Shown: positions 47,669 to 60,149 of the stretch, piece by piece
Numbering within the stretch: the first letter of the stretch is position 1
How the letters are laid out: every line of letters begins with the position of its first letter
DNA from: Parapristionchus giblindavisi
Lineage: Eukaryota > Nematoda > Chromadorea > Rhabditida > Diplogasteridae
Assembly (NCBI GenBank): GCA_943737045.1
Contig: CALSFV010000286.1
Coordinates: 320,501-384,500, forward strand
Length of the DNA: 64,000 bases
Reading direction: 5' to 3'
Position numbers and translations under genes: made by a program
The notes under the pieces: generated by a model
Seen by the model: the letters and a program-made list of their open reading frames with translations, nothing else
Databases searched by the model: none
Told to the model about the DNA's origin: nothing

Positions 47669-49154
47669 TTAAGACACCGGCTCAGTGAGATTCCAGATAG
47701 TGCCGGACATCGACCTCATCGATTTGGCTCAAAATTTTTTTGTGGATACCCCCATGGCCCCCTATCACAGAATGGGTATTCATTTGGGCTGGGCCCTTGA
47801 AACACAGAAGTGGCGGGTTCTCGAAATATGAAAACTCGATTTTCACCAAAAAAGTGGAGCGACCTAGGTCCAATATTAGTGTGGAATAATTACATATATG
47901 CCTATGCAACAAAAACTCGCTATTGGACGGTCCGGAGATCCGATCGCAAACTGATTTTTTTACCTCCTCAAAACATTCTAAATTTAATTAAAATTTTAAA
48001 ACAAAAAAAACGGCAGCCCAATTTTTGCCTCTTTTTGTAGATCAAAAAATTCCGCGTCGAAGGCAAAAAAATAAAAAATCGATCGACCCGTGTTTTGAGA
48101 TAAATGAACCTGAAGATGACCCGAAAATATTTTTGTTTTCAAACCCCCTCATGTTTGTACTCATATTGACGAGCTCGTCGAGTAGAACAACTTTCATGTT
48201 GAACATTTTGTCTGATACTCATGTACAAGAGAGATACATGAATTAAGATTTATTGGATCCAAATCTTTTTTATCGCTTGTATCTTGAGAACAAACGACTT
48301 TCATAGAATACGACCAACATAAAAAATGACGTGTTCTACGAGTTCTTTAAAATGAGAATAAACATGGCAAGGATCCGGCAACTTTTTTTTCATGACTACT
48401 TTAGTGGCCATGTTTTTCAGAATAGGGGTCAACAATTTTTTTTCGTGAAACAACAAATTAAGTATGGATTTTTGATTTCTACAATATAGGCGTAATCACT
48501 TTGTGCACAAAAAATATTTTACTTTCGATTTACTCTAAATTGACTGAAAAACTGTGAGAATAAATAAAAGTGATGTATTTCTCTTGTACTTGAGTTGCAG
48601 ACAAAATGTTCAACATGTAAGTTGTTCTACTCGACGACCTCTTCAATACGAGTACAAACATGAGGGGGTTTGAAAACAAAAATATTTTCGGGTCATCTTC
48701 AGGTTCATTTATCTCAAAATACGGGTCGATCGATTTTTTATTTTTTTGCCTCATTCGACGCGGAATTTTTTGCTCTACAAAAAGAGGCAAAAATTGGGCT
48801 GCCGTTTTTTGTTTTAAAATTTTAATTAAATTTAGAATGTTTTGAGGAGGTAAAAAAATCAGTTTGCGATCGGATATCCGGACCGTCCAATAGCGAGTTT
48901 TTGTTGCATAGGCATATATGTAATTATTCCACACTAATATTGGACCTAGGTCGCTCCACTTTTTTTGGTGATAATCGAGTTTTTAAATTTGGAGAACCCG
49001 CCACATCTGTGTTTCAAGGACCCAGCCCAAATGAATACCCATTTTGTGATGGGGGCCATGGGGGTATCCACAAAAAATTTTTGAGCCAAATCGGTGAGGT
49101 CGATGTCCGGGGTCAGTGGCTCAACCCTCGAATCTTACTGAGCCGGTGTCTTAA
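47669..49154. mobile_element. 1.5 kb near-perfect fold-back element
   Basis: Ends TTAAGACACCGGCTCAGT and CTGAGCCGGTGTCTTAA. The arms of about 560 bases (47669-48240 and 48585-49154) are almost complementary throughout, for example CCCAGCCCAAATGAATACCC. It begins 42 bases after the GT92 B stop codon, so it may lie in that gene's 3' UTR or flank. TTAA/TA lies at both edges. No transposase. Open frames in it are mirrored pairs. Confidence 0.9.
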
Positions 49155-49646
49155 AGATGAAAGATTCATTAGAATCTCTGTCTATACAATTCATGCACAT
49201 ATCTCAGTAATAAAAAATAAATACACATGAAATATGCCATGATAATATCAAAAAATAATTTGAGGAAATGAATATAATTATCTCATAAGAAATATAATAT
49301 GCAGTTCCATCGCTCAGTTTTTTTTTTAATTCCAAGTGGTATTAACTCAGCTTTGACTATCGGAGTGATCATTCCATGAGTGAGATTATAATTTAAATAT
49401 GAATATTTTGCATCTTATTTAAAATAAATTTTAAAATTAAAGGATGCACACGATTAGGTTGATGATCTGTAGATGATACTGAATTTAATAACAATTGATC
49501 AGTCGATTGATTATTATATAAATATAATCTAGAAACTCGAACTTGCAAGCCAATAACGAATTTTTTTGAGTATGCATAGCAACATCCAGATTTAGAGCCC
49601 ATCATCTAAACTGAACAATCCATATTCCTCGACTCAAAATCCATAT

Positions 49647-50245
49647 CAGGGGCGGTATTCTTTCGTCAATTTCGGCACATGCCGAAATATTTTTCGGCAT
49701 TCCGAAATAAATTTCGCGCACACGTTGAGAGATAGAGCGGTCTGCCGAAAATGAGAGAGGCGTTCCGAATGCCGAAATATTATACGGCAAAATGATTTAG
49801 ACATCGTAAGAGAAAAATTCGGCGCACTTTTTCGAAAGCCTAAATATTTGAGGGGAGAACTAAGGGATTTCGGCATGACATCGTTTTCATTTTTGATATT
49901 TGTCTTTTTCTTGAGCGGCGTCTCAACATCACGACCAATCGACCTGCGAAGAGAAGAATGGGGGAAGTAATCAATGAGAGACAAATAAAAAATAATGAGA
50001 AACTTTATTCCTAGGTACTAGGAAGAGAAACGATAGAGAATGAAATGAAGCAAAATAGTCTAGTGGTTGATTGATAATTTGTCATGCGAAAAAGGTGGTA
50101 CATTCTCTTCTCAAAGTTGTGTCTTTTGCGCGATTCAGTTGATAATTTTCGGCTATAGCAGTGAAATATTTCGGAAAGCCGCGAAATATTTCGGCACGCC
50201 GAACATTTCGGCATTGCCGAAATTGACGAAAGAATACCACCCCTG
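49647..50245. mobile_element. Non-autonomous hAT-like element (MITE)
   Basis: Inverted ends CAGGGGCGGTATTCTTTCGT and ACGAAAGAATACCACCCCTG, with many subterminal TTTCGGC / GCCGAAA repeats, the same design as the 9723-10401 hAT element but with a different motif. No clear 8-bp duplication is visible (flanks ATCCATAT and AGCATTTT), so it is older or rearranged. No transposase remnant seen. Confidence 0.8.
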
Positions 50246-52147
50246 AGCATTTTTTTCTAAGAATTCGTAGGATTTTCTTCGCTTGAGTGCAACTCGGTTC
50301 ATACAAATTGCCGGAACAAAGCCATGGAAAATTCCAGTTTTTTCAGTACATTGAGTACACACTGCATACTACGTGTAGGCACCAATTCAGGATGCATGAG
50401 CTTATCTAGATCTACACTGTGCTCTGACCTATATTATACATCGTATCAAGGTACAATCAAATTTTGAAAAAAATAGGTGATTTATTGACGAATAGGATGT
50501 CTCAATTGTAGAAAGGTCCCTTATAAACTATGCATAGCATGTGATTGCAGGACAGTTTTTCATCTGTCACATTTCTCATTGCCATACACATTGTTAATAA
50601 TGTACTCGGACTATAGTTTCTAAAAGGTTAATGGAATCCCGCAAATTTTTTTTTGTTCACGGTTTGAATGCATCTGAATGGATTAAACTGGATTATGCGG
50701 GATCTGACCATTTTCGTTATATTTTCGATTTTTGTATGTACGAAATGATCTGCATTATCTGCATAAAACATCTTCAACCCAGTTCTCTTTTATCTTAGCG
50801 AGGATACCTTTCATTCTTTCATATAATAATGAACAAAGTTGTTTACATTTATCCGAGCTGGCGTGATGAAAAAAGTGGAAAAGTGAGATACGGATCAAAC
50901 GAATCGTGGAATTGAACAATTAACGATCATGAAGGCAGATTTCGCGTCCATTTCCCTTGGAACTCTAACACTGGAAAAAAACACTTGCGCATCTTTTTCA
51001 GTATATTCCGAACAGAAATTTACCCCGGTATACTTTACATCAGCACAGTTGATGTTGCGATAAAATGTAGCCTATTTTTCTCATAGGACATTCACCGAGT
51101 ACATTTATCATAGAAACAGTAGCTTATACGTTACAGAGATATATCGGAAGATGATTTGTATTTGTTCTCTCATTCAAGAATGGACGATGATTTGAAACAG
51201 TTCGTTATCTTTGCAACATCGAACTATTGGTCCCACACTCAAACGATCGTTTAATACCTTTTTCCACGGGAAAAATGAGGAATTTAGAATGGTGAGAGGA
51301 AAAAAGACGATTCGATAAGACATGAAATGTATGTAACAAAAGAATTTTAAAATACGATTTGTTAATCAATAACAAAAAAACACAAAATCGTGGTGTGGTA
51401 TACTGAACACCATGAACATTATCAAATGCTCTTTCTCTGGAACTATCTAGCTGTAAATTAGAAAATTTAATCCATATACATATTTATACAAGAAAATGCA
51501 TTAATTTATCATGTTCGCACGCAGTTTTCATATTATAAGCCATATCTCAAACGAGGATCTCGATTGCTCAGACCTGACATCATACTAAATATATCTGCTA
51601 GTAAGAAATGTATTGTACAAGCTAATTGTAAGTTACACTATATAGTTTGAGTTAAGAGCAAATATTTGTCAGATTATGTCTTTCGTGGTGGGTAATGCTG
51701 GCTAGGATTCAAATACAATAAAGTGTAGGGGTGTTTCATTCAGAAGCCTGGTTTCGAGGGAAAAGAAATTAAAGCTAGATATTTCATAATGTCTTCCATC
51801 TCTGACTCTTTTATTTCTTCACTCTCTAGCAATATCTACTCTCGAAACATTGATTGAAACGAGATTGACCAACGAATATCTCCACTCCGACTACAGAGCT
51901 GACGTACACAATGTGTCGTGTACTCCATCCCTCTTACTATGTGACGAGAGACACTTCGAATATGAGAGAATCAGAGAAGTAGAGATACGGATAGAGTGAA
52001 AGAGAAAGAGGATTGAGAGAATTAGAGAGTTAGAGACATCCAGAGTGCGTCCCCCTCCAATAGATTATGCGTGTAGATTAGAAGTCATTAGTATTAGCAC
52101 CATCGCTCACCAAACCTTACATGGATACCTTGAAACATACGGTGTTA
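50246..52147. other. Intergenic region upstream of GT92 C
   Basis: AT-rich with no supportable exon. A purine-rich low-complexity run (GAGAGAATTAGAGAGTTAGAG type) occupies about 51945-52035, directly upstream of the GT92 C start region, and may mark the promoter-proximal part. Confidence 0.6.
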
Positions 52148-55100
52148 ATGTCTCCGAAATTCCGACGGATTCTGTCCCAAGCGAGGCATCCCGCCAGACA
52201 ATATTTATGGATCGGATTGTTCCTGATATTTTCAGTATCTCTGATAATATACCTGAGCTACCCGAGGGGACCGTAAGTATCGATTTTTGAAATTATTATT
52301 CTTATGTTTTCTATTTCAGGGTGGATTATCGATTTGTTGAAATCGTTGGTCTCCCGGAATATTCGCTGCCACATCTCATCTATCTGTACAGAGCTTATTA
52401 TGATGAACGGTTAGTCCATGTAATTTTCAACAAATTTGCTTTTTTGGAGAAGTTGTTATGCAAATTCATCCGCATTTGGCTTTATTTTTGCCCCCTGGCC
52501 TCATTTATTGTACGTATTCAAAAATGCTCTTAAAAATGCTCGCCTTTATCTTCTTGTCCGAAATTCTTTATTTATTGATTTTTTTTCTGTTTGAACATAT
52601 CGATTTCTGCGAAGTCTGAACATTTCGAGAACGGTATTCATATTACAGATTACAATCTGTTCGTGTCCTCGCTGTATCCAGATGTCTGACTGATCACACG
52701 ACAATTACTATGAGTAAGGAAGGTTATATCCCATTGTTCAAACGATAAATTCTGAACCGTTCCGTTCGCGCAATTTGATTTGATCGGACACTAATGAGAA
52801 ATTTGTAGGCTTTCAAATTGAAAACTGTTATCCTTTCTAACAGCCTGCCTAGGAATTTGTTTGTACTTATTCTAAAAATGAACACTTATTACGGAGACCG
52901 TTGGCAATGATAAGATTTTTCGATTCATAAGATCTAAATTCTGCATCAATGAATTGTACTTCAGAACACAAGAACAGCACTTACAACATGCAGCCAGCCT
53001 ACATTTATGAGAGTACGAAATGTCCCAGTATATGGGATGCTGGATTCGATTGGCATGATTATGAACTGTACTCGTCTCCATTAACATCACGACCGAAAGA
53101 GGTTTGTTGAAGGACAATTAAATAGAAACTGTCCATTTAATTTTAGTTTCACTAGAGATAAAATGCAGCTGCGATGTTCAAATAACGTTCTATATGTCAG
53201 TCCCACCCACTGATTTGCTCTTGTTAATGAAATGAAACCATGTTGTTACTGCGTTGAAAATGTGCAGTACAATTGAGGTTAGGGTATAGGTACAATGCCA
53301 CCAAAACTCTTGAAAATGGGAAGTAAAGCAACAGGTGAATGCCCTCTAAACACGCATTCTTATTTCTCATTGGTGTTCTCCTAGCGTTTTTACGTGCACA
53401 AAATTATAAGAAAAGCTTTGCAGGTGACTCTGACTGTAAATGGTACACGATCAATAACCATTCCAGTGATTAAAAGACCTCAACAGAAGAAAGGAACTAT
53501 TCAGGTATATCGTTGATTTCATTTGTTTATTCATAATTAAATCAATAATTTTCATCAGAATTTTGCGGTCTAAACGAGAAAATTGACTGTGGCGTTCCAC
53601 CTTTCTTTTCACAACTTTTCATCTTCTGCCTTTCGGCCAGATATTACCTCAGACAGAAAAAATAGGACGATCCGATAACAGAAAAAAATGATTGTGAGCC
53701 GGAACTTGGAATGAAACTTGAGGGATAACATGACACTTAACAATAAAATAGAGCTTTCAGACATTCAACTTTCACACTCTCAATCGCACAGATCGAGATT
53801 GCAAAATTTTAAAATTTCAAAACGTCTTCAGGTGTGCGTGATGCCTCTGTACTTCTACCACGATTGGCCCTATCTCATCACTTACTTCGAAATGTGGAAA
53901 AGACACTCAGCTCAATTCATTATCTATGTCCATTCTGCATCGAGTAATGTTATGCAAGTACTCAAGTACTATGAGAAACAGGTGAGCTGTATAAAGATGA
54001 TTAAACCCACGGAAAAATGTGTCCTCATGTACTCATTAAAAAACTGTCCTCATTTTATACACTTCCTCTTCTTCTTTTCTTTTCTTTTCGTGACTTTATA
54101 ACAACCTATAATAATATTGATTGAGGGAGTCGTGCGGATCATTCAATGGCCCAATCTTCCGATTGTTCCCGGAGAAGAAGATGCGAATAAGTAAGAATTT
54201 ATTAAATTTAAATGAAAAAAAAAGAGGCGAGAGATTGGTAAAATGAGCAGAGTTTTTTCACTGTTTTTTTTATTTTCACCTGATTTTTTCTACTTTTGTA
54301 CAAAGCATTACATTTAGATCAGTGTATCGTGTGTCACCCATTCTATCTCTCACTGATTGCATGCATCGATCAGCTGGAGAATTCAATGTGAACGTCGATA
54401 TTGATGAGTTCATCTATATCAGGTAATTGAGAGATACAGTCAGTTAAACAATTATAAATAAAGAACGAGAGGAAGAGAGTCAATCTTGTTGTCTCGGAAT
54501 TTTTTAAATAAAGAAAACTATGGTAATCTAAAATGATCTAGTGTTTCGGTCCTGGAATCTTTTGTGATGAGGGAAATATCCTTTTGATTATACCTTACAA
54601 ACTCACTTTTTTTAGGGAAAATTAAAAATTGAAAAAAAACCCTTTCAGAAACGGTCAAAGTCTCCTCGAATACGCGAGACATTTGAGTGATCAGAACGCC
54701 AATATGGGATCAGTCATCTTCAATCATTTCGCACTCAGTGTATGTTTCTACTCAAGTCTAATCATAGGATCATCATATGCCTCACAGTTCAAAAAAGAAA
54801 ACGTGAGAGCATTGCCAGAGCAGAGAGTTTAAAATTAGCTCGTTGTGTGATATAAATGCGGTATTAAAATCTTGGAAAAGTAGATCGAAAAGTGAAAAGT
54901 AGTGTAAATTTTGTGATTGTAAAAGTAGTTGGAAAATTAGCATAGCATCTTTACTGACAAACTCTTACAACGGGTTTTGATACTTTTCCAACTACTTTTA
55001 CAATCACTAAATTAACACTACTTTTCACTTTTTTCTAATTTTTCAAGATTTTATAGCGCCATCTTTTAAATAAATTATTTTTAAGTTGATTTTATTTGTT

Positions 55101-56720
55101 CATTCTCGAGATAAGAAGCACTGAACTGTCGCCTTTCTTGAATCTTCTTCACTTCAAGTTGAAACATATCATAGCATAACATAACATAGTTGAAACATTT
55201 TTCACGATGAATGAATTTAAGCCGCTCCAATAATCGCTCGCTCTCTCTCTAATTATTCTCTTGCTATCACACAAACTCTTACAAAGGGTTTTTTCGTTTC
55301 TTTTCCAACTACTTTCACAGTCACAAAATTAACACTACTTTTCGCTTTTTCATCTATTTTTCTATTATAACGCCACATCAGCATCTACGCGAATGCAAAC
55401 TCACTATACGACATTTTTCATTTATTATTTTTGTTAATTACAGATCCCTGCGATGGATGAGACATTCAGTTCTCTATCACGAGCAATGGTCCAGAACAAA
55501 TATGCGGTGGGAAAGGTAGTTTTTTAAAGATTTTTCATAAACTTTTCCAGTGTTATATATACTATTAATTTTTAGACGCTGTACATTCCCTCTCGCACTC
55601 GTTATCTCAAGACCCATAATGCTATGGAGTACTTTGGACGATTTGTGGAACTACAGGTTAGATTTTAGAATATGCACATATTCAACAGATTTGAAACTTT
55701 ATACTAAGGCATTTTCAATATTTGTCATGAAATATTCTTCGCACAATATTGTATCTTCCCCGTAGAAGGATTCATTGAATGATTGTGGCATCCTTTTATA
55801 ATGAAATTTTAAGATGATGATTGCAAGATGAAAAAAATGTTCAGGCCAATGAGACCGATGGAGTACTTTTACATGCACGAAACACCTTCAGAAATCTCAA
55901 AGGAGAGCGTAACGTCGTTGAATTGTATGTTCATAGTTAAATATTCATTCAAACTTTCTCAGACATGGTGTAGAAGTGACAAAATACAGTGAGCTCTTTA
56001 AATGGACCGAAAGCTTTGTCAACGGTCTCTTCAGGGGCCTACGATCTCTCGTTGTTAGAGAACAGAGAAATAGTGTGCACAATGGAGAGACCATTGAGTG
56101 AGGTCACTCTCCCTTTAACTCTCCGTTCCTCCCTAGCCTTTACCAGATTTCAGCAAATTTATTTCTTTTATTAGTTGTTAGATAAATTAATAAATAAGCA
56201 AATAAACAACTAACTTTGCAGGCCGTTCGTCAAGAGCGAAATGATGCATAAATCACGATCAATCGCTGAGACAATCTTCAACAATGACGTTCCTCGATAC
56301 GATTCCGTTCCTATCAAAAACGCCATCGTGAAGTGCTTTGCAAAGTAAGACTTCTGAAATAAAAGAAATAAAAAAAATTCTACTCAAACAATAACAATAG
56401 ATATGTAGTATTTATCTGAAACACGAAAAATTGGAATTCATTCATTTTTCCAATGTAAAAGATAGAAATAAATGTGATATCTCAATGTTCAAATTATTTT
56501 GGAAACATGGTTGATATATTTTTTGAAATACAAGATAATTGAATTTCATAATAATATCTATCCTAATAATAATATGTATGCGTTCAGACAATTAACGGAT
56601 CGAACCTCGGTTGGTTGGGCTCCACCCGTGACTCCACTATTATGTAACGAGGAACTAGATCCATACGATGATTGGGTTCATGGATTCGAAACTGATGAAT
56701 CTCATTTTGTTGCTGTTTAA
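52148..56720 (+). CDS. Glycosyltransferase family 92 protein C
   Basis: Fourteen exons, 465 residues: 52148-52272, 52320-52409, 52649-52713, 52965-53101, 53424-53504, 53832-53981, 54126-54190, 54318-54422, 54649-54739, 55444-55515, 55576-55656, 55845-55924, 56222-56344 and 56588-56720. The start is the ATG at 52148 (MSPKFRRILSQ), chosen because its phase fits exon 2 and it gives a membrane anchor (GLFLIFSVSLIIYL); the longer frame across it does not fit. The first exon is 125 nt, as in copy D. Family blocks: YLYRAYYDER; SVRVLAVSRC; DAGFDWHDYELYS; VCVMPLYFYHDWPYL; and NVDIDEFIYI (likely DxD). The C-terminus is LDPYDDWVHGFETDESHF. Stem shorter than in B. Likely an active Golgi enzyme, acceptor unknown. 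Confidence 0.92.
54859..55060. repeat. Fold-back repeat in a GT92 C intron
   Basis: The arms match as inverted copies: GTGATTGTAAAAGTAGTTGG near 54916 and CCAACTACTTTTACAATCAC near 54988. A further half copy (ACTCTTACAAAGGGTTTTTTC, then CCAACTACTTTCACAGTCAC) lies at about 55270-55365 in the same intron (54740-55443). Confidence 0.8.
55990..56118. repeat. Short hairpin repeat, family H2 copy
   Basis: TTTAAATGGACCGAAAG ... AGAGACCATTGAGTGAGGTC, around AACAGAGAAATAGTGTGC, in GT92 C intron 12. Confidence 0.7.
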
Positions 56721-57583
56721 TGTACTCGGGTTTTTTCTCGCCACTTGCGCGCAACTTACGATACCTTGCGCCGCAAGTTAACAAAATCGCAACTTGCGCG
56801 CCACATGTGCAACACTTGCGCGCAACTTACGGTACCTTGCTCCGCAAGTTATCACTATCACCACTTGCGCGCAACATATGCAACACTTGCGCGCCCGAAG
56901 TGCAACTTTTTGCTGCATGCTTTACTGTGTAAATCGCGCACGTTCGGCAAATTGAATATTTTCCTCGCTTTTCATCATTTTCTAACTTTTTATGTTTCAC
57001 GTATATATTCACTGTTATTGCAATAATAATATGTGCTTAACTAGTCGCCAGTGTCACGGCCTCGTACAAGGAACCGACCTCCGGCGAGTATGAAGAGGAG
57101 GAGATCGAGGATTTCGCTATGAACTTGCGAGGTTACGTCTTTTCAACTTATTTGTTTATTTTCTTTTATTTCGTACTATTTGCGGTGTTACATTTCTATT
57201 ACGTGCCTGCAGTCGTATGTACGCAATTGTAGATGTTGTGTGAAGTCGCTGGCACTTAGTAAACTGTATCAAAGTATGCTAAATCGATCCGATAACCGTA
57301 ACTTCCAACCGAACATGTCCGTATCCGACGGACGGCCAAACTGCGGCAACAAAATGGTCGGATAGTTATCCAGCTGAGGGTCATTTGCGGCCACAACTTG
57401 GCCGTCTGTCAGGTTATGAGATGTCGTTAGCCAAACAAGTTTTGTATTACAAATACGGATATTCGTCGAATATTATTGATTATTTTGTAGGTTCACAACA
57501 TCAGTGAACACCCACTGAAGGAATACAGCACACTCGTAGTTCGACAAGGTATCCGCTGTTCAGACTTCTATTTATTGAAGTTA

Positions 57584-57615
57584 TGTTGTGCCAGTTATAT
57601 ATAACTGGCACAACA
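57584..57615. repeat. 32-bp perfect palindrome
   Basis: The half-site TGTTGTGCCAGTTATA is followed at once by its exact complement, with no spacer. It lies inside the 56723-59236 element. It could form a cruciform or be the centre of a small palindromic insertion. Confidence 0.95.
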
Positions 57616-59045
57616 GTATACTAGTTAGTTACTACTTGGATCATACATGGGCGCCGGCATGGAGGTGTCCCCTGTAATATTAGGTCTTTTCGAAAATTTA
57701 TGAAATGCCCCCTGTAAAAATTAACGTTTAGGTGATATTTTTGAAAAAAAGCTGAAGCCCCCCTGTAGAATCAAGCTCCAGGTACTCCGCCCATGTACTT
57801 GGATACTTGGCCCTTTTCATAACCATATCTATCTATTTGTGTTCACTATCAAACTACTGAACGATCAATTTCAGATTCATTCACTCTTCATCAAGAATTC
57901 TCGAGATCCCTTCGGTACACTCATCAATATGACCAGCAATTTCTCACAAAGGTACATTATGATTTATTATTGATCTTTCTTAGTTTTAGTTGTTTATCCA
58001 TCAGTTAAACATTAATAAGTAACCAAAAATGAGAGTGATGGGGTTCCATCGCTTGGACGATTTCGGTTTGGGAGAGATTTATTAATTGGTTTTGAAATTG
58101 GAAGAAAGATAGCCTTGTTGTTTTATGCTTCGTGTACGATTTGTCACATTCATTAGACAAATAATTTTCTACGGGAGCACAACCGAGGTCATTGATTTTG
58201 TTACACTATATTGTTGAGAGGATCGATTTCTGCACGTTTGAAATGTATAACTATATATCATCATTTCAGCCGTGGTCAATACTCATTTATCGATCGGTGT
58301 CGTGGAGTACTGGCGTCATGGAAGTACATATTGATAGGATGACATGGTGAGTAGATGACCTTGGATACGGTAAATATGAGCCTAATGATAGAAACGGTAG
58401 ATATGACAGAATGATTGGCCATACTTAGTAGTTAAATATGAGTTGAATGATTGGATTCACAGACTTTGTGAATCACAGTGGATATGGTAGATATGGGCGG
58501 ATTGATTGGAATACTTTGGCTACTGTAGATGTGAGTAGTGTATATGGTTTAGATTTGTTATTTCAATAATCTAGAGTATACTAGCTATTACTTTATTTCT
58601 TCAACTGACAAATCGATCGATCAATACCCTGTGATTACAGACGCGTGAATCGTTCCTCCTTCCGCTCTCTGCTCTCGATTGATCGTTCTCCGTGCTAAGC
58701 CAAGTCAAGAAACAGCTCAAGTCGATCCTGCATCCTTATCTACCTGTTGCATTAATCTCATCCCAACATATTTATTGATTGATTGCTCTTCATCCGAGTG
58801 GACTACCCTATTCCAACTGTGTTCCATACCCATGTAATTGTGAAACTACTTGATTTTGTCTTATTATCGTCTTCATTTTCTTTATATTTGTATCTTTCAC
58901 TTTATTTTCTCATCCTCATCCCATACGCTCAATCTTTTTGTTGTATTGGTTCTACACCTGTGTTATTATCTATTTGATGTCGATTTGTGCAATAAATAGC
59001 TCATATACAACATTTTGTTCCCTACAGAAAGAATAGTAAAGGATG

Positions 59046-59072
59046 AGGGGGGCGGGGGTGGGGGGGGGTAGC
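59046..59072 (+). other. G-quadruplex-prone G tract
   Basis: Runs of six, five and nine G separated by single bases (GGGGGGCGGGGGTGGGGGGG), at the inner edge of the right end of the 56723-59236 element. The base pattern is enough to form a G-quadruplex. Confidence 0.8.
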
Positions 59073-59236
59073 CAGTATCGCAAGTGGCGCGCCACAACAT
59101 CGCCCGTTGCGCGGCATATAGGCGTAACTTGCGCGCTACTTGTGAGTACGTGCGCCGCAATCGCGGCGCACCGTGCAACAAGTGGCGCGCACGTGGTCAC
59201 TAAGTTGCGCGCAAGTGGCGATAAAAGACACGAGTA

Positions 59237-60149
59237 GTTTTCTTGTCTTGCTTAAAATATACGAAAAGAAAAGAAAAATTGACGAGAAAACGTGTATAGA
59301 CTCTTTTTTCTTTTCTTTTATCGATCAAAATATCTTTAGTTGTATTGTTGCTTCGGATCATGACGGTGTACATTTCATTAATAAACCTAATAAAGACTTA
59401 TACTTGTTAGTAATATGATAGCAAATATGAATCGATCTTATAATATTGATCTTTGATCTTTGGACCAAATGAGCAAGAATCGGGATTTCGTTTCTCAGAA
59501 ATGTGTACTGGGGAAGGATAAGTTAGATTTGTCAATGATTATTTACAAGCAATCTTCTTGTTCAAGCCAGTATTTTTTGAAACAAAGTCAAGTAAAGTAA
59601 GAGTCAAGTAAGAGTGATTCAGTTGACTTCTATCCGCTATATTATGTGCATCTATTAACAATCATTTCAAATGATCTAGGTGTACTTTCCCCAATCATTT
59701 AAACGTACCCAAATATAGTAATTTTGGATCCGCCCATTTAACTCCGCGGGCTTAGACACCCTAAATATTCTAACACACCTAAATGTCTTTATTCTGTCTG
59801 AAAAGGTATCAGCATAGAATAGACGATTGAAAATTTGTATGATCTTTGCCTTATCCCGACACCAAATTCTTCAATCCTCATGTTTTATTCGTTTGTTGCG
59901 TTGGGATCTAACAAATGCATAATTTTGTGATAACACATTTGTCGATAATACGGTTCGTCAAGATCCATATACAGCCTTGCAGAATCCGTGATCCCGGAAA
60001 TCCCAGTGATCCCAGCCATCACAACCATAATTATATAATGATTTACAGTAAATAAATTAACAGGGCGCTTGTTAACGGTGCTCAATTCCTTTATGACAAC
60101 CTTTAGATTTCACCACTTTATCTTTCATGTGTAACTCCACAACTCCCAA
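59237..60149. other. Intergenic region upstream of the tRNA gene
   Basis: AT-rich. A TTTGATC heptamer pair lies near 59446-59462. On the minus strand a 47-codon frame (60028-59885; MVVMAGITGISGITDSARLY) ends near an AATAAA-like signal and could be a last exon, but no partner exon is visible, so it is not called as a gene. Confidence 0.4.

Larger units (their letters stand above)
56723..59236. mobile_element. 2.5 kb terminal-inverted-repeat element with TTGCGCGCAA subterminal repeats
   Basis: The left end (56723: TACTCGGGTTTTTTCTCG, then CCACTTGCGCGCAACTTA) and right end (59201-59236) are inverted copies over about 36 bases. Both ends carry 150-200 bases of degenerate, inverted TTGCGCGCAA / CTTGCGC repeats. 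The middle (56940-59040) is not self-complementary and has exon-like open segments with splice-like borders: 57042-57131, 57492-57549, 57895-57953 and 58269-58325. They read as ASVTASYKEPTSGEYEEEE, VHNISEHPLKEYSTLVVRQ, SFTLHQEFSRSLRYTHQY and PWSILIYRSVSWSTGVME. No transposase recognised. No target duplication is visible. Confidence 0.7.

Noticed and set aside
48530..48934. 134-codon minus-strand frame
   Set aside because: Mirrors the plus-strand frames at 47810-48246 in the other arm of the 47669-49154 fold-back.
52045..52290. 81-codon frame as the first exon of GT92 C
   Set aside because: Its phase at the 52273 donor does not fit exon 2 and it has no anchor. The overlapping frame from 52148 fits the phase and encodes a membrane helix.
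56750..56930. CTTGCGCGCAA repeats as a CRISPR-like array
   Set aside because: Units vary in length and orientation, have inverted counterparts at 59080-59225 and sit in a eukaryotic element; they are subterminal transposon repeats.
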